This document shows positions 36,067-45,123 of a stretch of 64,000 nt of DNA, one piece after another. Within the stretch, counting starts at the first letter, position 1, and every line of letters begins with the position of its first letter. Under the pieces are notes generated by a model. It had not been told where the DNA came from and did no database searches. It saw nothing but the letters and a program-made list of their open reading frames with translations. The translations under genes and the position numbers were made by a program. The DNA is from Candidatus Poribacteria bacterium (GTDB taxonomy: Bacteria; Poribacteria; WGA-4E; JAJDTR01): positions 236,470 to 300,469 of the forward strand of contig JAPPIK010000021.1 of NCBI GenBank assembly GCA_028820655.1. The letters are read 5' to 3'.

Positions 36067-37050
36067 ATGCAACCGGAGGAAGTATTTGACGCAAAGGAAG
36101 CCGAAGTGATCAGGGGCGAATTTCTGGACAATGAGATTCCTGAATCCCATGAAAATGTAGAATTTCTCCTTAGAGAAGATGACAGTTCCAAACCTATTCA
36201 AACCGATGCTTTGAGTAGTTGGTTGCGACAGGTCGCACATCATTCCTTACTGTCACGGGACGAGGAGATTGCGCTCGCAAAGCGCATTGAGAATGGAGAC
36301 GAGTCGGCGCGCGATGAATTGGTTCAAGCGAATATGCGGCTGGTAGTCTCGGTAGCCTCGAAATATCAGGGCCGAAATGTTCCTCTTGAAGATCTGATCC
36401 AAGAGGGTAACATCGGTGTCATGCGTGCCGCGAAGAAATTCGACTATCGCAAGGGGTTTAAGTTTAGCACGTATGCGATTTGGTGGATAAAGCAGGCTAT
36501 TCGGCGAACACTTGATAACTGTTCGCGGTCGATCCGACTACCATCCTACATCGTTGCAAAAGTCAATAAATTTGACTCGACTTATGCGCGGTTATGCCAG
36601 GAACTGCAGCGGGAACCAAAGATTGAGGAACTGGCAGATGCGTTGGAATTAACGGCCGATCAGGTGAAGGAAATCTTGGCGCTAAACGCCGACACCATCT
36701 CGATGGAGACTCCGCTTAGCGATGAAAAGACCGCAGCTACGCTCGGAGACTTGGTTGAAGATGTGTCCGCCAATCCGGAAGCGGGCCCTATCGCGGACAT
36801 GATTGAGCAGGATCTCGTCGATCAGCTTCTCGGTAAACTCAGTGCCAGAGAACAGCAGGTGCTTAGTATGCGATACGGCTTGGAGGGCGGCAACGAGAAA
36901 ACGCTGCGCGAGATCGGCGAAAAGTTGGATGTAACCCGTGAGCGCATCCGACAATTGGAAATCGAGGCCATTCATCGGCTGAGACGATTCTATAACGACA
37001 TGGGTGAGTTTCGCCATCCGATGGAAGACACGCGACAGCCCGCAGCGTAG
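36067..37050 (+). CDS. RNA polymerase sigma-70 factor (RpoD/RpoS-like)
   Basis: 327 residues with regions 1.2 (LSSWLRQVAHHSLLSRDEE), 2 (VVSVASKYQ, LEDLIQEGNIGVMRAAKKFD, FSTYAIWWIKQAIRR), 3 (LPSYIVAKVNKF) and 4.2 (TLREIGEKLDVTRERIRQLE). Region 1.1 is absent and the protein is short. It therefore looks like a group 2 or slim primary factor, about the size of RpoS. Whether it is the housekeeping factor cannot be told here. It recognises -10/-35 promoters of the type seen throughout this window. It is monocistronic with a strong ribosome-binding site. Confidence 0.95.
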   Translation: MQPEEVFDAKEAEVIRGEFLDNEIPESHENVEFLLREDDSSKPIQTDALSSWLRQVAHHSLLSRDEEIALAKRIENGDESARDELVQANMRLVVSVASKYQGRNVPLEDLIQEGNIGVMRAAKKFDYRKGFKFSTYAIWWIKQAIRRTLDNCSRSIRLPSYIVAKVNKFDSTYARLCQELQREPKIEELADALELTADQVKEILALNADTISMETPLSDEKTAATLGDLVEDVSANPEAGPIADMIEQDLVDQLLGKLSAREQQVLSMRYGLEGGNEKTLREIGEKLDVTRERIRQLEIEAIHRLRRFYNDMGEFRHPMEDTRQPAA

Positions 37051-37322
37051 TCGCGTGTCTTTACCCATTCCTCTGGCGATTTCCTTTACCGCGAATCAAT
37101 TTGAACGTGTCAATCCAGCGTGGTTGCAAGTCAGCGGGATTGAAAGATTTGATAGGTCCTTTGCTACCTTAAACCGTAAGATATTCCAAAACGGTCAGAT
37201 TCGCCGTAGTTGTCACTCCGGTTTTGGCACAGCGCCGAGCAGCGGAGTACTGTATATGCAATGGGGTAATTGGTCATTTATATAAAGGAACTGCTGATGT
37301 CAAATTCAGCGGCGGTGATACT

Positions 37323-37952
37323 ATGAAGAATCTTTTGAACAAACTGCACTCAAAATCCAAATCAGGCGAACAGCAACCACTCCTCGCGGTGACCCAAGCT
37401 GCAAAGGAAAAAATTGAGTCGATTATTGAGAGTGAGGAAGTTGAAGTACAAGGACTGCGTGTGAGCATACAGGGCCGCACGGCGTCAGCATTTGAATATG
37501 GCTTGGGGCTTGAAAACGAGCCGGAATCCGACGATCTCGTGGTGGACGTGGACGCGTTCAGTGTCTTTGTGGATCCCAAGAGTGCCGAAAATTTAAAGGG
37601 CGCGACTATCGACTACGTGGAAGATCTCAATTCAAGCGGGTTCCGTATAGATAATCCAAATACGCCAACTTGGGATAATCCGAAAGCGCAAGCGATTCAA
37701 GCGCTGATTGATGACCGAATCAATCCGTCTGTCGCTGCACACGGAGGTCACATAGATCTCTTGGATGTCACCGATGACTCGATTTATGTCCATATGGGTG
37801 GAGGATGTCAGGGGTGCGGCATGGCGAGCGTTACCTTAAAGCACGGAATCGAAGCCATGGTTAGAGAGTCGTTCCCCGAAATAACAAACATCGTTGACAC
37901 AACTGATCACGCCTCCGGAACAAATCCGTATTACCAACCCGCCAAAGGCTAA
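37323..37952 (+). CDS. nfuA: Fe-S cluster carrier protein, NfuA-type
   Basis: 209 residues from ATG 37323; a longer open frame from 37224 is not supported by homology. The N-terminal half (about 20-110) is an A-type carrier fold (VTQAAKEKIESIIES, VDVDAFSVFVDPKSA, FRIDNPN) that has lost the cluster cysteines, as in E. coli NfuA. The C-terminal half is the Nfu domain with the cluster-binding CxxC, Cys162 and Cys165 (GGCQGCGMA). It passes 4Fe-4S clusters to cytosolic apo-proteins, which here could include PurF and QueG. The gap before it (37051-37322) shows nothing clear. Confidence 0.92.
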   Translation: MKNLLNKLHSKSKSGEQQPLLAVTQAAKEKIESIIESEEVEVQGLRVSIQGRTASAFEYGLGLENEPESDDLVVDVDAFSVFVDPKSAENLKGATIDYVEDLNSSGFRIDNPNTPTWDNPKAQAIQALIDDRINPSVAAHGGHIDLLDVTDDSIYVHMGGGCQGCGMASVTLKHGIEAMVRESFPEITNIVDTTDHASGTNPYYQPAKG

Positions 37953-38101
37953 CTCTATTTCCGCCTTAACAGCGTCGGTCGTCAGGGTGTGGCAGGCATC
38001 TATCGGATATCGTCGAATCCCTCAATTTTTGCGGCGATTCCCGCTTTTGGTTCTCAAATTCCCCTTTCCTGTACCGAAAATTCTTCGTCACCGAGCGCAG
38101 A

Positions 38102-39121
38102 TTAGGGAGTTGCGTCAAACTCGTAGGGTACGGTTTCCGCTTCGTGAGTCTTGGAGGATTTCTCGGCAAGTTCCAAGACTGCCACGACGCGCCGCGCGGA
38201 CTCCGCATTTGTAATGAGGGGTTCACCAGAGTTGATGTGAGAAACCACGTTCTCATAGTAACTGGGTCCCGGGCGTCTCTTAAACTCCACAATCTTCTCG
38301 TCGGTGCCCTCCTCCGTCTCCGATAGCACCCTGAAGTGCGCCGCTTCAGAGACTATTGAACCGTGGGAACCGAGCAATTTCCAACGAGGTTCCTCGACCT
38401 TCGCAATGCTTGACATCTGGACATTCGCAACCGCGTTATTCTCAAAGCGTATAATTGCCTGAACATGATCTTCGTTTGTAATGTCTTTCCACACCAAGTT
38501 TGGCTGGAAGAATCCTGTGACATTCACCATTTTTGCTTCGATGATATGAAGTAACCAGTCAACGTAATGCGCTCCCCAATCATAGAAGCTCCCGCCGGAA
38601 ATCGCCTTCACGCTGCGCCACCAGTTCGGATTAGGTTTTCCATACCCGGCGCTCCACATTTCAACGCTAAACACCTGCCCGATTGCGCCGCTTCGGACTA
38701 TGTCGCGCAACGTCCAAAAATCCGCATCCCAGCGGCGGTTGTGATGGACCGACAACATCACACCGTTCTCTTTTGCCGTGTTGATCATCTCGGTTGCCTC
38801 GGCGATTGTTATACACATTGGCTTTTCGACGACAGCGTGTTTCCCTGCTTTCAAACACTCCACCGTCACTGAACAGTGCAGGTCATGAGGCAAAACATTT
38901 GCAATCAAATCTACTTCATTATCCGTCAGAAGATCTTCGACACTGTTGTAAGTTCTGGTGCCTCGAAAATCTTCGTCGGCCGCTTTGGTTCGCTCTCTAT
39001 CAACATCGCATATGGCGACGCACTCTATTTCCTCAGTCTCCTGCATCATGGTCGCGTGCGCGCGCCCCATATTGAATGCCGCGCCGTAGCCAATCACCGC
39101 GCCTCGTATAATATCTCCCAT
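38102..39121 (-). CDS. Gfo/Idh/MocA-family oxidoreductase
   Basis: 339 residues. It has an N-terminal Rossmann fold (AVIGYGAAFNMGRAHA), the family lysine motif EKP (VVEKPM, Glu99-Lys100-Pro101) and a C-terminal substrate domain with GGSFYDWGAHYVDWLL, which carries the catalytic His. Members are NAD(P)-dependent sugar, inositol or amino-sugar dehydrogenases in the cytosol. The family is highly expanded in Poribacteria-like genomes. It is convergent with nfuA and divergent from the membrane protein gene. No sugar kinase or transporter lies near it, so the substrate is unknown. Confidence 0.92.
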   Translation of the reverse strand: MGDIIRGAVIGYGAAFNMGRAHATMMQETEEIECVAICDVDRERTKAADEDFRGTRTYNSVEDLLTDNEVDLIANVLPHDLHCSVTVECLKAGKHAVVEKPMCITIAEATEMINTAKENGVMLSVHHNRRWDADFWTLRDIVRSGAIGQVFSVEMWSAGYGKPNPNWWRSVKAISGGSFYDWGAHYVDWLLHIIEAKMVNVTGFFQPNLVWKDITNEDHVQAIIRFENNAVANVQMSSIAKVEEPRWKLLGSHGSIVSEAAHFRVLSETEEGTDEKIVEFKRRPGPSYYENVVSHINSGEPLITNAESARRVVAVLELAEKSSKTHEAETVPYEFDATP

Positions 39122-39288
39122 GCGTGTGGAACTCCCGATTCAGAATTCTAGCTTGTTCAGATTCTCTGTTCGTGCTATGCTGTACCTACAGCCTTTGTAG
39201 TCAAATTATATTATCATGGCGTCTGCGGCTTGTCAACGACGTAGGATGGGGTGGGACCTGTTCGGTCCTAATTTGCAAAGGAGAGAAA

Positions 39289-39789
39289 ATGGAGATACTT
39301 GATCTACTGATTAGGTGGTTGCATGTAACCGCCGCTGTTGCATGGATTGGCGGAAATCTGATACTGGCTATGGTAATCGTCCCGTACTTCAAAAAATCGG
39401 TTGCGCCGGTGGAGAGAATCAAGATACTCACCCGAATCGGTAAGCGGTTTGAATCGATTGTGTGGACCTGCGTCATAATTCTCATTTTTTCCGGGCTGTT
39501 TAACGTATTGAGTGCAATTGGCGGGGATGTCGAGACAGTGAGACTATTCATGAGAACACTCACCGTTAAACTGGCCTTGTTCGTCATCCTCATAATTCTC
39601 ACCGGAATCCACAGTTTCCTTATGGGACCGAGGTTAAGTCAAGCCATCGAAGCTCTTGATCCCGATACGCGGGAACTTCCTGAAGAGATTGATAAAATGC
39701 GGCGAAGTATGGCAATCGTATCAAGCTTGATGGGAGTTGTTTCTCTTCTCGTGCTGTTGGCGGCGGTGGCGTTACGGATGGGGATATGA
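39289..39789 (+). CDS. CopD-like / DUF2269-type small membrane protein
   Basis: 166 residues. ATG 39289 follows aaaggag with five bases spacing; the longer frame from 39124 runs into the divergent gene and is not supported. There are four hydrophobic segments. The first has LIRWLHVTAAVAWIGGNLIL, in which the His and WIGG match the CopD/hypothetical haem-membrane protein superfamily. A loop of acidic residues (LDPDTRELPEEIDKM) precedes the last helix. It may bind haem or copper, or only share the fold. No metal genes are nearby. Confidence 0.72.
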   Translation: MEILDLLIRWLHVTAAVAWIGGNLILAMVIVPYFKKSVAPVERIKILTRIGKRFESIVWTCVIILIFSGLFNVLSAIGGDVETVRLFMRTLTVKLALFVILIILTGIHSFLMGPRLSQAIEALDPDTRELPEEIDKMRRSMAIVSSLMGVVSLLVLLAAVALRMGI

Positions 39790-39825
39790 TGGGATTTTAA
39801 ACTTCGAAGATTAAGGATGCATTGA

Positions 39826-40236
39826 TCAAATCTCTTTGAACACCCGCCCGAGAGATTTGCCGCTGACATGAAGTGAGAATTCGTGCAGGTAACCGAACGG
39901 TGTCATTCGAGTCGTGAATCCGCTAGTCTGCAAGCGTGTCTGTGCATCCACAAGGATCTGCTGCGCAAAATCGGGGGAAGCGCGGCTACCGGAAAGGTGC
40001 GAGAAAGAATGAAGCACAACGTTGTTGCTGTGGAACTTGCCGGCAAGCCATTTGACATTCTTGACTAGCTTGGCCAACACTTTGCTTGAATGTCCCTCAT
40101 CTTCGGCTTCAGCGTGGATGAAAACCACCACGGCATCTTGAACCCGTTCGTCGCGATCCGTGTCCTCGGCGGATTCGAGCACCTTATGGGTCGTCCTGAA
40201 CCAAAATTCATGGGCATAGAACATCAGCAGTTTCAA
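39826..40236 (-). CDS. Free-standing archaeal-type ThrRS editing domain (trans-editing factor)
   Basis: 136 residues covering the whole N-terminal editing domain of archaeal threonyl-tRNA synthetases and nothing else. It has an MKLLMFYAHEFW start, DAVVVFIHAE, VVLHSFSHLSGSRASPDFAQQIL (with His80) and PFGYLHEFSLHVSGKSLGRVFKEI. This domain, related in fold to D-aminoacyl-tRNA deacylase, hydrolyses Ser-tRNA(Thr). In archaeal enzymes the PFG motif is followed by Tyr/Trp, Tyr and Lys; here it reads PFGYLHEF, with His at the Lys position. Activity may therefore differ. The start overlaps the previous gene by 29 bases, so it is coupled to it and is last in a four-gene operon. Confidence 0.75.
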   Translation of the reverse strand: MKLLMFYAHEFWFRTTHKVLESAEDTDRDERVQDAVVVFIHAEAEDEGHSSKVLAKLVKNVKWLAGKFHSNNVVLHSFSHLSGSRASPDFAQQILVDAQTRLQTSGFTTRMTPFGYLHEFSLHVSGKSLGRVFKEI

Positions 40237-41173
40237 TTGTGTGTTCCAATCGAAGTTCAGATTCCAAAACCTTCATAGCGTCTTGCCAATAGGCAACAGC
40301 ATAATTCTTGACCTCATCCGATAATGCGGCAAGATCGAGGTAGCGATTAATCCAATTGATGAGACGTTCGCAGGTAGCGCGTTTTATGTGTCCGCTATCG
40401 GTATCAAACGCAATGTCTTGAAGATTATTCAAATCGCTGCTGTCATAATGGAAATCTATCTCGCGATACAAAACCAGGTTCACCATCAACGCAATGGTGA
40501 TTTCCCGCGCGGTGTCGACATCCGCGTTGACCCGGTAGTGAGCTTCAAAGATCTTCTGAGTCGGGAGTGATTGGATATAAGCGAAGCGATTGTCAATATG
40601 GTCGAGTTGTTGTCTGACAATTGCCAGATCTGCAAGGTTTGTGATTGGGCGCGGCGGACCGACGCCGCTGAGCATCAACTGCGGAGAGTCGACAACCAGT
40701 TTGTGTTCGTCAATTGCGGTGAGGAATTGACGTTCCCATTCATTGTACACGGGTAGGTGGTTCGGGGTATTGTGGGTTAACCCGGAGGATTCGGGCGAAA
40801 CCAGAACGGCGTTCTTGAGTGTATAACGGCATCGATCGACGAGCTCACTAATTAGCGTATTTCCAATCTGAAAGAATTTAACGATTCGGTTATTGTTTAG
40901 CAATCCAACCGACCGGTCCATATCGCCGTGACTTCCATACTCCAAACCCAAATTGACCAACACAAAAGCCTCTTGAACCTGCTTCCGTAGTTGTGATAAT
41001 TCGGCAACATCCTCCGTCTTTACGGTGATTAACTTGTGTGATAGCTCGGCGATTTCTTGTCGAATTGTCTCCTCCTTGGAGCAGGATATTTCTCCCGTTG
41101 CTTCGCCTCGAACGAGCGTCCGAGACAGAAACGTGCTCCGATCATGTTGCACCGGGACATCAATCTCGAACAT
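40208..41173 (-). CDS. Unknown cytosolic protein, probable C-terminal half of a DUF6178-like protein
   Basis: 321 residues, predicted helical, no membrane segments. Recognisable pieces are EAFVLVNLGLEYG at about 70 and IVKFFQIGNTLISELVDRCRY near 100. They recall the second half of DUF6178-type proteins, where a VNLGLEY box is followed by an F-x-I/V-G box. The gene overlaps the stop of the upstream gene (41160) by 14 bases in another frame, so one long ancestral gene may have split, or a frameshift lies here. It also overlaps the ThrRS editing-domain gene by 29 bases. The function is unknown. Confidence 0.5.
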   Translation of the reverse strand: MFEIDVPVQHDRSTFLSRTLVRGEATGEISCSKEETIRQEIAELSHKLITVKTEDVAELSQLRKQVQEAFVLVNLGLEYGSHGDMDRSVGLLNNNRIVKFFQIGNTLISELVDRCRYTLKNAVLVSPESSGLTHNTPNHLPVYNEWERQFLTAIDEHKLVVDSPQLMLSGVGPPRPITNLADLAIVRQQLDHIDNRFAYIQSLPTQKIFEAHYRVNADVDTAREITIALMVNLVLYREIDFHYDSSDLNNLQDIAFDTDSGHIKRATCERLINWINRYLDLAALSDEVKNYAVAYWQDAMKVLESELRLEHTIETADVLCP

Positions 41174-42011
41174 TGTCTAGTGCGCCCTTTTTACGTTTCT
41201 TTCCCGAATCGCCGTTTTCGGACACATTCACTCCCTCTTCAAGATCGAGATTGTCAAGATCGACCTTCTCCAACACGTCTTCTTCCGTCGTTTCGACACC
41301 TGCAGTTCGATCCCGACTTCGTACTCGTTCATCGCGTTCATCTTTTGCGCGCCTAAGCGAGACAGAAAGTTCGTCATCTGCTGAATCGTATTTGTCCACG
41401 GCGAACAACTCATAGAGAACACGAGTAAAAAGATGCTCATCCGTTTGCCAGATGGAATCCATGATTTCTCGGGCGCGATCATCGGCATAATCAATTTCAG
41501 CGGATGAAGGATCAACCACGCCGCTTTCAATCATCAGTCCGGCGAAATCCGATTTGAGTTTGATTCTGCCCTGCAGAAGAACGGCGAGAATTGCGACGTC
41601 AATGTGGGTCAGCAGGTTGCTGATTTCATCGGACTCACAGTTCGATAATTCAAAAAGCCAAATATCCACGTCTCGCTTGCTAATCACGCCGTTACGCCAA
41701 ACAGACAGGTCGATCACTTCCTCAAATTGTTCGGCAGACAGGCACGGCAACAGAACTGACGCCAATCCGGTCCCAAGCATGGTGTTGAGCACTTGCAGCA
41801 CCTGTCCCGTCGGACTACGCTGGATCAATTCGGTGCAGTCGGGGACAAGATAGTATAGTTTTTCCCGATCCCTTGGGTGTCGAGTTGAAAGTATTATCTC
41901 TAACTGCCGTTCAGTAGAATGGCTCTGGAACAACGCTTCGGCTTCCGCAAGCGGCATTTTAAGTAATGATTGAGCTTCCGAACGTCGATCGACAAGCTTT
42001 GTGGTGCTCAT
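41160..42011 (-). CDS. Unknown cytosolic protein, probable N-terminal half of a DUF6178-like protein
   Basis: 283 residues from ATG 42011, with ggaggg nine bases upstream; the longer frame to 42137 would overlap the upstream gene by 100 bases. Residues about 15-200 have the look of the DUF6178 N-terminal part: ERQLEIILSTRHPRDREKLY, QRSPTGQVLQVLNTML, LLPCLSAEQFEEVIDLSVWR, TGLASV, ILAVLLQGRIKL. The last 60 residues are charged and low in complexity (DNLDLEEGVNVSENGDSGKKRKK), an unusual end that fits a linker cut by a frame change. The role is unknown. Confidence 0.5.
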   Translation of the reverse strand: MSTTKLVDRRSEAQSLLKMPLAEAEALFQSHSTERQLEIILSTRHPRDREKLYYLVPDCTELIQRSPTGQVLQVLNTMLGTGLASVLLPCLSAEQFEEVIDLSVWRNGVISKRDVDIWLFELSNCESDEISNLLTHIDVAILAVLLQGRIKLKSDFAGLMIESGVVDPSSAEIDYADDRAREIMDSIWQTDEHLFTRVLYELFAVDKYDSADDELSVSLRRAKDERDERVRSRDRTAGVETTEEDVLEKVDLDNLDLEEGVNVSENGDSGKKRKKGALDNVRD

Positions 42012-42036
42012 TCGAATCGTCCCTCCAATGTCCCGG

Positions 42037-43101
42037 TCATCGTTTCGCTGGATGAATCTTCTGAACGGCATCCACCAACTTTCCCGAACCAAATCTGACC
42101 ACGTCGGTGGCTGGCAAACCCGTTTGGTCCTCCGCATTTTTGATTGCCTTTAACGCTTCAAACTCGGTCAAGTCGAAGCAGTTGAGGGCAATCCCGATCA
42201 CTTTCGCGGGCTTGATTGGATTCGCGAGCATTTCGTATTGGTGAATTAGATCGTTGATCGGGGGTAACGGTACAGAATATCGGGCAACAGTTTTTCGCGA
42301 CGGTTGATGACAAAAGATCATGGCGTCCGGCATCGACCCGTGCAAGAGACTCAATGTCACTCCGGAGTAACCGGGATGAACCAGCGATCCTTGGCCCTCC
42401 ACAATCAGCACATCATGGTTCTGTGAACCACTCAAAACGATGCGTTCCGCCGCCCCTGCCGTGAAGTCGGAAACTACGGCATCGATCGCGATGCCCCAAC
42501 CCCAAACCATAATCCCGTTTTGTCCGGTAGCACCAAATTCGGCGTTCAATCCCGCACCCCGAAGGGCGTTTGTAATCTCGATTCCAGCCAACATTTTTCC
42601 AACGCGGCAATCCGCTCCCACCGTCAAGACGACGGTGGCATTCACATCATCTGCTTTGCATGTGGCGACAGGCAAGCCTGATGGCGGTTTGCGTACATCC
42701 CATATCACGGTGCCGTGGCGCGAAGCACGCTTGATGAGCTCGGAGTCTTCGCTCAGAAATTGGTGGAGTCCGCTCATGACATGCATCTTGTGGTCAATTG
42801 CTTCGCACAATACTTCTCTCCACGCTTTGGGCAATTCTCCTCCCGGAGGAGAGATACCGATTGCCAGCATTGTTGGTTGAAATTTCAGGGCTTCCGACAA
42901 GCTGGCGACAACGGGAATCCCTTCGCCAATTTCGAGCACGTCGCTCACATCTTTTCCGGCGTTTTCGCTATCGACAACCGCGACAACATTGTCAGGCAGG
43001 TAACGAACCAACACGGTCGCAGTCTTGGATTCAAGAATGCCCAGTGATCCTTCGGCAAGGACTACAATTTTTTGAGCTCCTGGTTGTGCGCGTTGATCCA
43101 T
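42037..43101 (-). CDS. DUF1611 family protein (DgcN, D-glutamate N-acetyltransferase-like)
   Basis: 354 residues, the full length of DUF1611. The C-terminal part is P-loop-like with TVGADCRVGKML (161-171), VEGQGSLVHPGYSGVTLSLL and FCHQPSR. The N-terminal part binds near MLAIGISPPGGELPKAWR. Members called DgcN have been linked to N-acetylation of D-glutamate, and older annotation calls the family an NAD-dependent epimerase/dehydratase relative. The substrate here is unproven. It is first in a four-gene minus-strand operon (25 bases to the next gene) and has agagga before its ATG. Confidence 0.72.
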   Translation of the reverse strand: MDQRAQPGAQKIVVLAEGSLGILESKTATVLVRYLPDNVVAVVDSENAGKDVSDVLEIGEGIPVVASLSEALKFQPTMLAIGISPPGGELPKAWREVLCEAIDHKMHVMSGLHQFLSEDSELIKRASRHGTVIWDVRKPPSGLPVATCKADDVNATVVLTVGADCRVGKMLAGIEITNALRGAGLNAEFGATGQNGIMVWGWGIAIDAVVSDFTAGAAERIVLSGSQNHDVLIVEGQGSLVHPGYSGVTLSLLHGSMPDAMIFCHQPSRKTVARYSVPLPPINDLIHQYEMLANPIKPAKVIGIALNCFDLTEFEALKAIKNAEDQTGLPATDVVRFGSGKLVDAVQKIHPAKR

Positions 43102-43473
43102 GAATTTCCTCTAATTTACGGTAGCCAATGATTCTGTTCTTGGAGAAAGTCGTTGGTTTAGATGTGTGCCAACAACGCGGTAACAGGACCCTCTGTCGAT
43201 CAACATTGTGAGTCTCGGCGCTATAGGAAACCTCAACGCCAAAATGGAGATCTTGCCTTGTTTCGCCTGAATTACAGTGTATAGTATAAAGCAATCATCT
43301 CGTTAGGAATCACATAGGTTCGCGGTGTAACAACGGAAGGAAACTGGGAGCAATCTCCGAATCGCGGTTTTAATCCGCACCATTTACTAGCATCTCAAGG
43401 ACATTGCAGTCTATGGTAAGACGTAACGAGTTCATGAATGGGTCGGTAAAATCTGTTTCCTGCCCTACCGTTC
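43102..43473. other. Intergenic, 372 bases, upstream of the DUF1611 operon
   Basis: No coding frame. AT-rich promoter-like hexamers occur on both strands near 43275-43295 (tatagt, tataaa), which could start the minus-strand operon, but no well-spaced -35 box is obvious. Confidence 0.35.
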
Positions 43474-44328
43474 TTAAACCAAAAGATCCGCAACAGCAAG
43501 CCCCGACAGCACTAAACTCACCATTCCGTTCAGGGTAAAGAAAGCAACGTTAACGCGTGAAAGATCGTTCGGGCTGACAATCACATGCTCATAAATCAAT
43601 ATGAGTGTTACAACACCTACGCCTATGAGGTAAAGTGTGCCAAGATTCGTAAATACGGCGAGCCCTACGAGTATTGACACAGTTATTAGATGAAGTGCGG
43701 AAGAGAGCCAAAGAGCCCTCCGAATTCCGAATCGCGCCGGAATTGAGTGCAGACGGTTGTGGCGATCGAATTCAAAATCTTGGCAAGCGTAGATAATGTC
43801 GAATCCTGCCGTCCAAAGTAGCACGGATAATCCGAGTAACATCGGCACCCAGTCCAAACTGCTTGTAACAGCGATCCACGCGCCGATCGGGGCAATCGAA
43901 AGGGACAAACCTAGCCAAAAATGCGAGAGCGAAGTAAATCGTTTTGTATACGAATATCCCAGGGTGATTACTAGAGCCAGTGGAGAAAGAGCAAACGCAA
44001 GCGAGTTGAGGTTATAGGCTGAATAGACGAGTAAAGCGGCAGAGACCGCTGTAAAAATCCACACCGAACTTGCGGTTATCAGTCCGGCGGGAATAGCTCG
44101 CATTGATGTTCGAGGATTGGCGCCATCAATCTTTGCGTCAACTATCCGATTAAACGCCATTGCGCAACTTCGCGCACCGACCATTGCCAGCAGAATCCAT
44201 CCACATGTGTCCATTGGAGGAAGCCCGTCCGATGCAATGAATGCACTCATAATCGCAAATGGCAGCGCGAATATAGTGTGCTCGAACTTAATCATGTCGA
44301 GGATGATTTTGAATTTGCGAACCGTCAT
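43474..44328 (-). CDS. 4-hydroxybenzoate/MqnP-type prenyltransferase (UbiA family)
   Basis: 284 residues (ATG 44328; a GTG at 44337 is possible). UbiA-fold membrane protein with the first Asp motif in MAFNRIVDAKIDGANPRT (N-x3-D-x3-D) and the second in YACQDFEFDRHNRLHSIP (D-x-E-x-D). FEHTIFALPFAIMSAF is the typical N-terminal helix of the UbiA/MqnP branch. ubiX lies 33 bases upstream. In organisms that make menaquinone by the futalosine route, a UbiX/UbiA-like pair (with MqnP naming for UbiA) carries out prenylation and decarboxylation. Other quinone genes are not in the window. Confidence 0.92.
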   Translation of the reverse strand: MTVRKFKIILDMIKFEHTIFALPFAIMSAFIASDGLPPMDTCGWILLAMVGARSCAMAFNRIVDAKIDGANPRTSMRAIPAGLITASSVWIFTAVSAALLVYSAYNLNSLAFALSPLALVITLGYSYTKRFTSLSHFWLGLSLSIAPIGAWIAVTSSLDWVPMLLGLSVLLWTAGFDIIYACQDFEFDRHNRLHSIPARFGIRRALWLSSALHLITVSILVGLAVFTNLGTLYLIGVGVVTLILIYEHVIVSPNDLSRVNVAFFTLNGMVSLVLSGLAVADLLV

Positions 44329-44361
44329 GTCTTTCACTCGTTCATCGACTCAAGCACGGCA

Positions 44362-44958
44362 CTATCCATTTTCTTTCCAGCGTTTTGTGAGACCCGTGTC
44401 GATCCCGAACTGATCAAGTAACTTGGTAATAACGAAGTTTATTTGATCGTCAACGGTTTTTGGAAAGTGATAGAAACCGGGCATGGCAGGAAGGATGCAA
44501 ACCCCAAGCTGAGAGAGCTTGAGCATGTTCTCAAGGTGAATTGAACTGAAGGGGGTCTCGCGCGGTACGAGAACCAACTTGCGCCGCTCCTTGATACATA
44601 CGTCGGCTGCACGATGAATAAGGTTTCGCGATATGCCCGCGGCAATTGAACCCACTGTGCCCATGCTACAGGGCGCGACAATCATGCCATCGGTTCGGAA
44701 TGAGCCGCTGGCGATGGAAGCGGCAATATCCGATTGATGGTGATAAACTATCCGTTCCGACGAATACCCTAGTAGGGACTGTACTTTGAAATTGTCGAGG
44801 TCGACACGAATTTCAAGCTCTTCCCAAAGGGCTCTCACGCCCGAGTTGGAAATCGAGAGATGGATCTCATAGGCGTTTAGTTGATTGAGGACATCAAGTA
44901 AGCGGACACCGTAAATGACGCCGCTCGCGCCGGTGATACCAACCACTAGGCGTTTCAA
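44362..44958 (-). CDS. ubiX: Flavin prenyltransferase UbiX
   Basis: 198 residues. It makes prenylated FMN, the cofactor of UbiD-type decarboxylases, from FMN and dimethylallyl phosphate. It has the GITGASGVIYGVRLLDVL start and IVAPCSMGTVGSIAAGISRNLIHRAADV; the long VLVPRETPFSSIHLENMLKL is classical. It begins at TTG 44958, with aaggag seven bases upstream, and precedes the prenyltransferase gene, so they form one unit. No ubiD is seen. Confidence 0.95.
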   Translation of the reverse strand: MKRLVVGITGASGVIYGVRLLDVLNQLNAYEIHLSISNSGVRALWEELEIRVDLDNFKVQSLLGYSSERIVYHHQSDIAASIASGSFRTDGMIVAPCSMGTVGSIAAGISRNLIHRAADVCIKERRKLVLVPRETPFSSIHLENMLKLSQLGVCILPAMPGFYHFPKTVDDQINFVITKLLDQFGIDTGLTKRWKENG

Positions 44959-45123
44959 CGGACTACTCCTTCGGCAGGATTGAAGTTTTTAGGACAAATC
45001 GACTTCAGGTTCTATGCGCTTGCGATCATTGAGATTGCAAATAGATGTCGCGTCGCTCGTTATTGGCGACTGATTCACCGGATTGCAATCCTCCGGACGA
45101 TTGCCGATGCGAACCTCCAAGTT

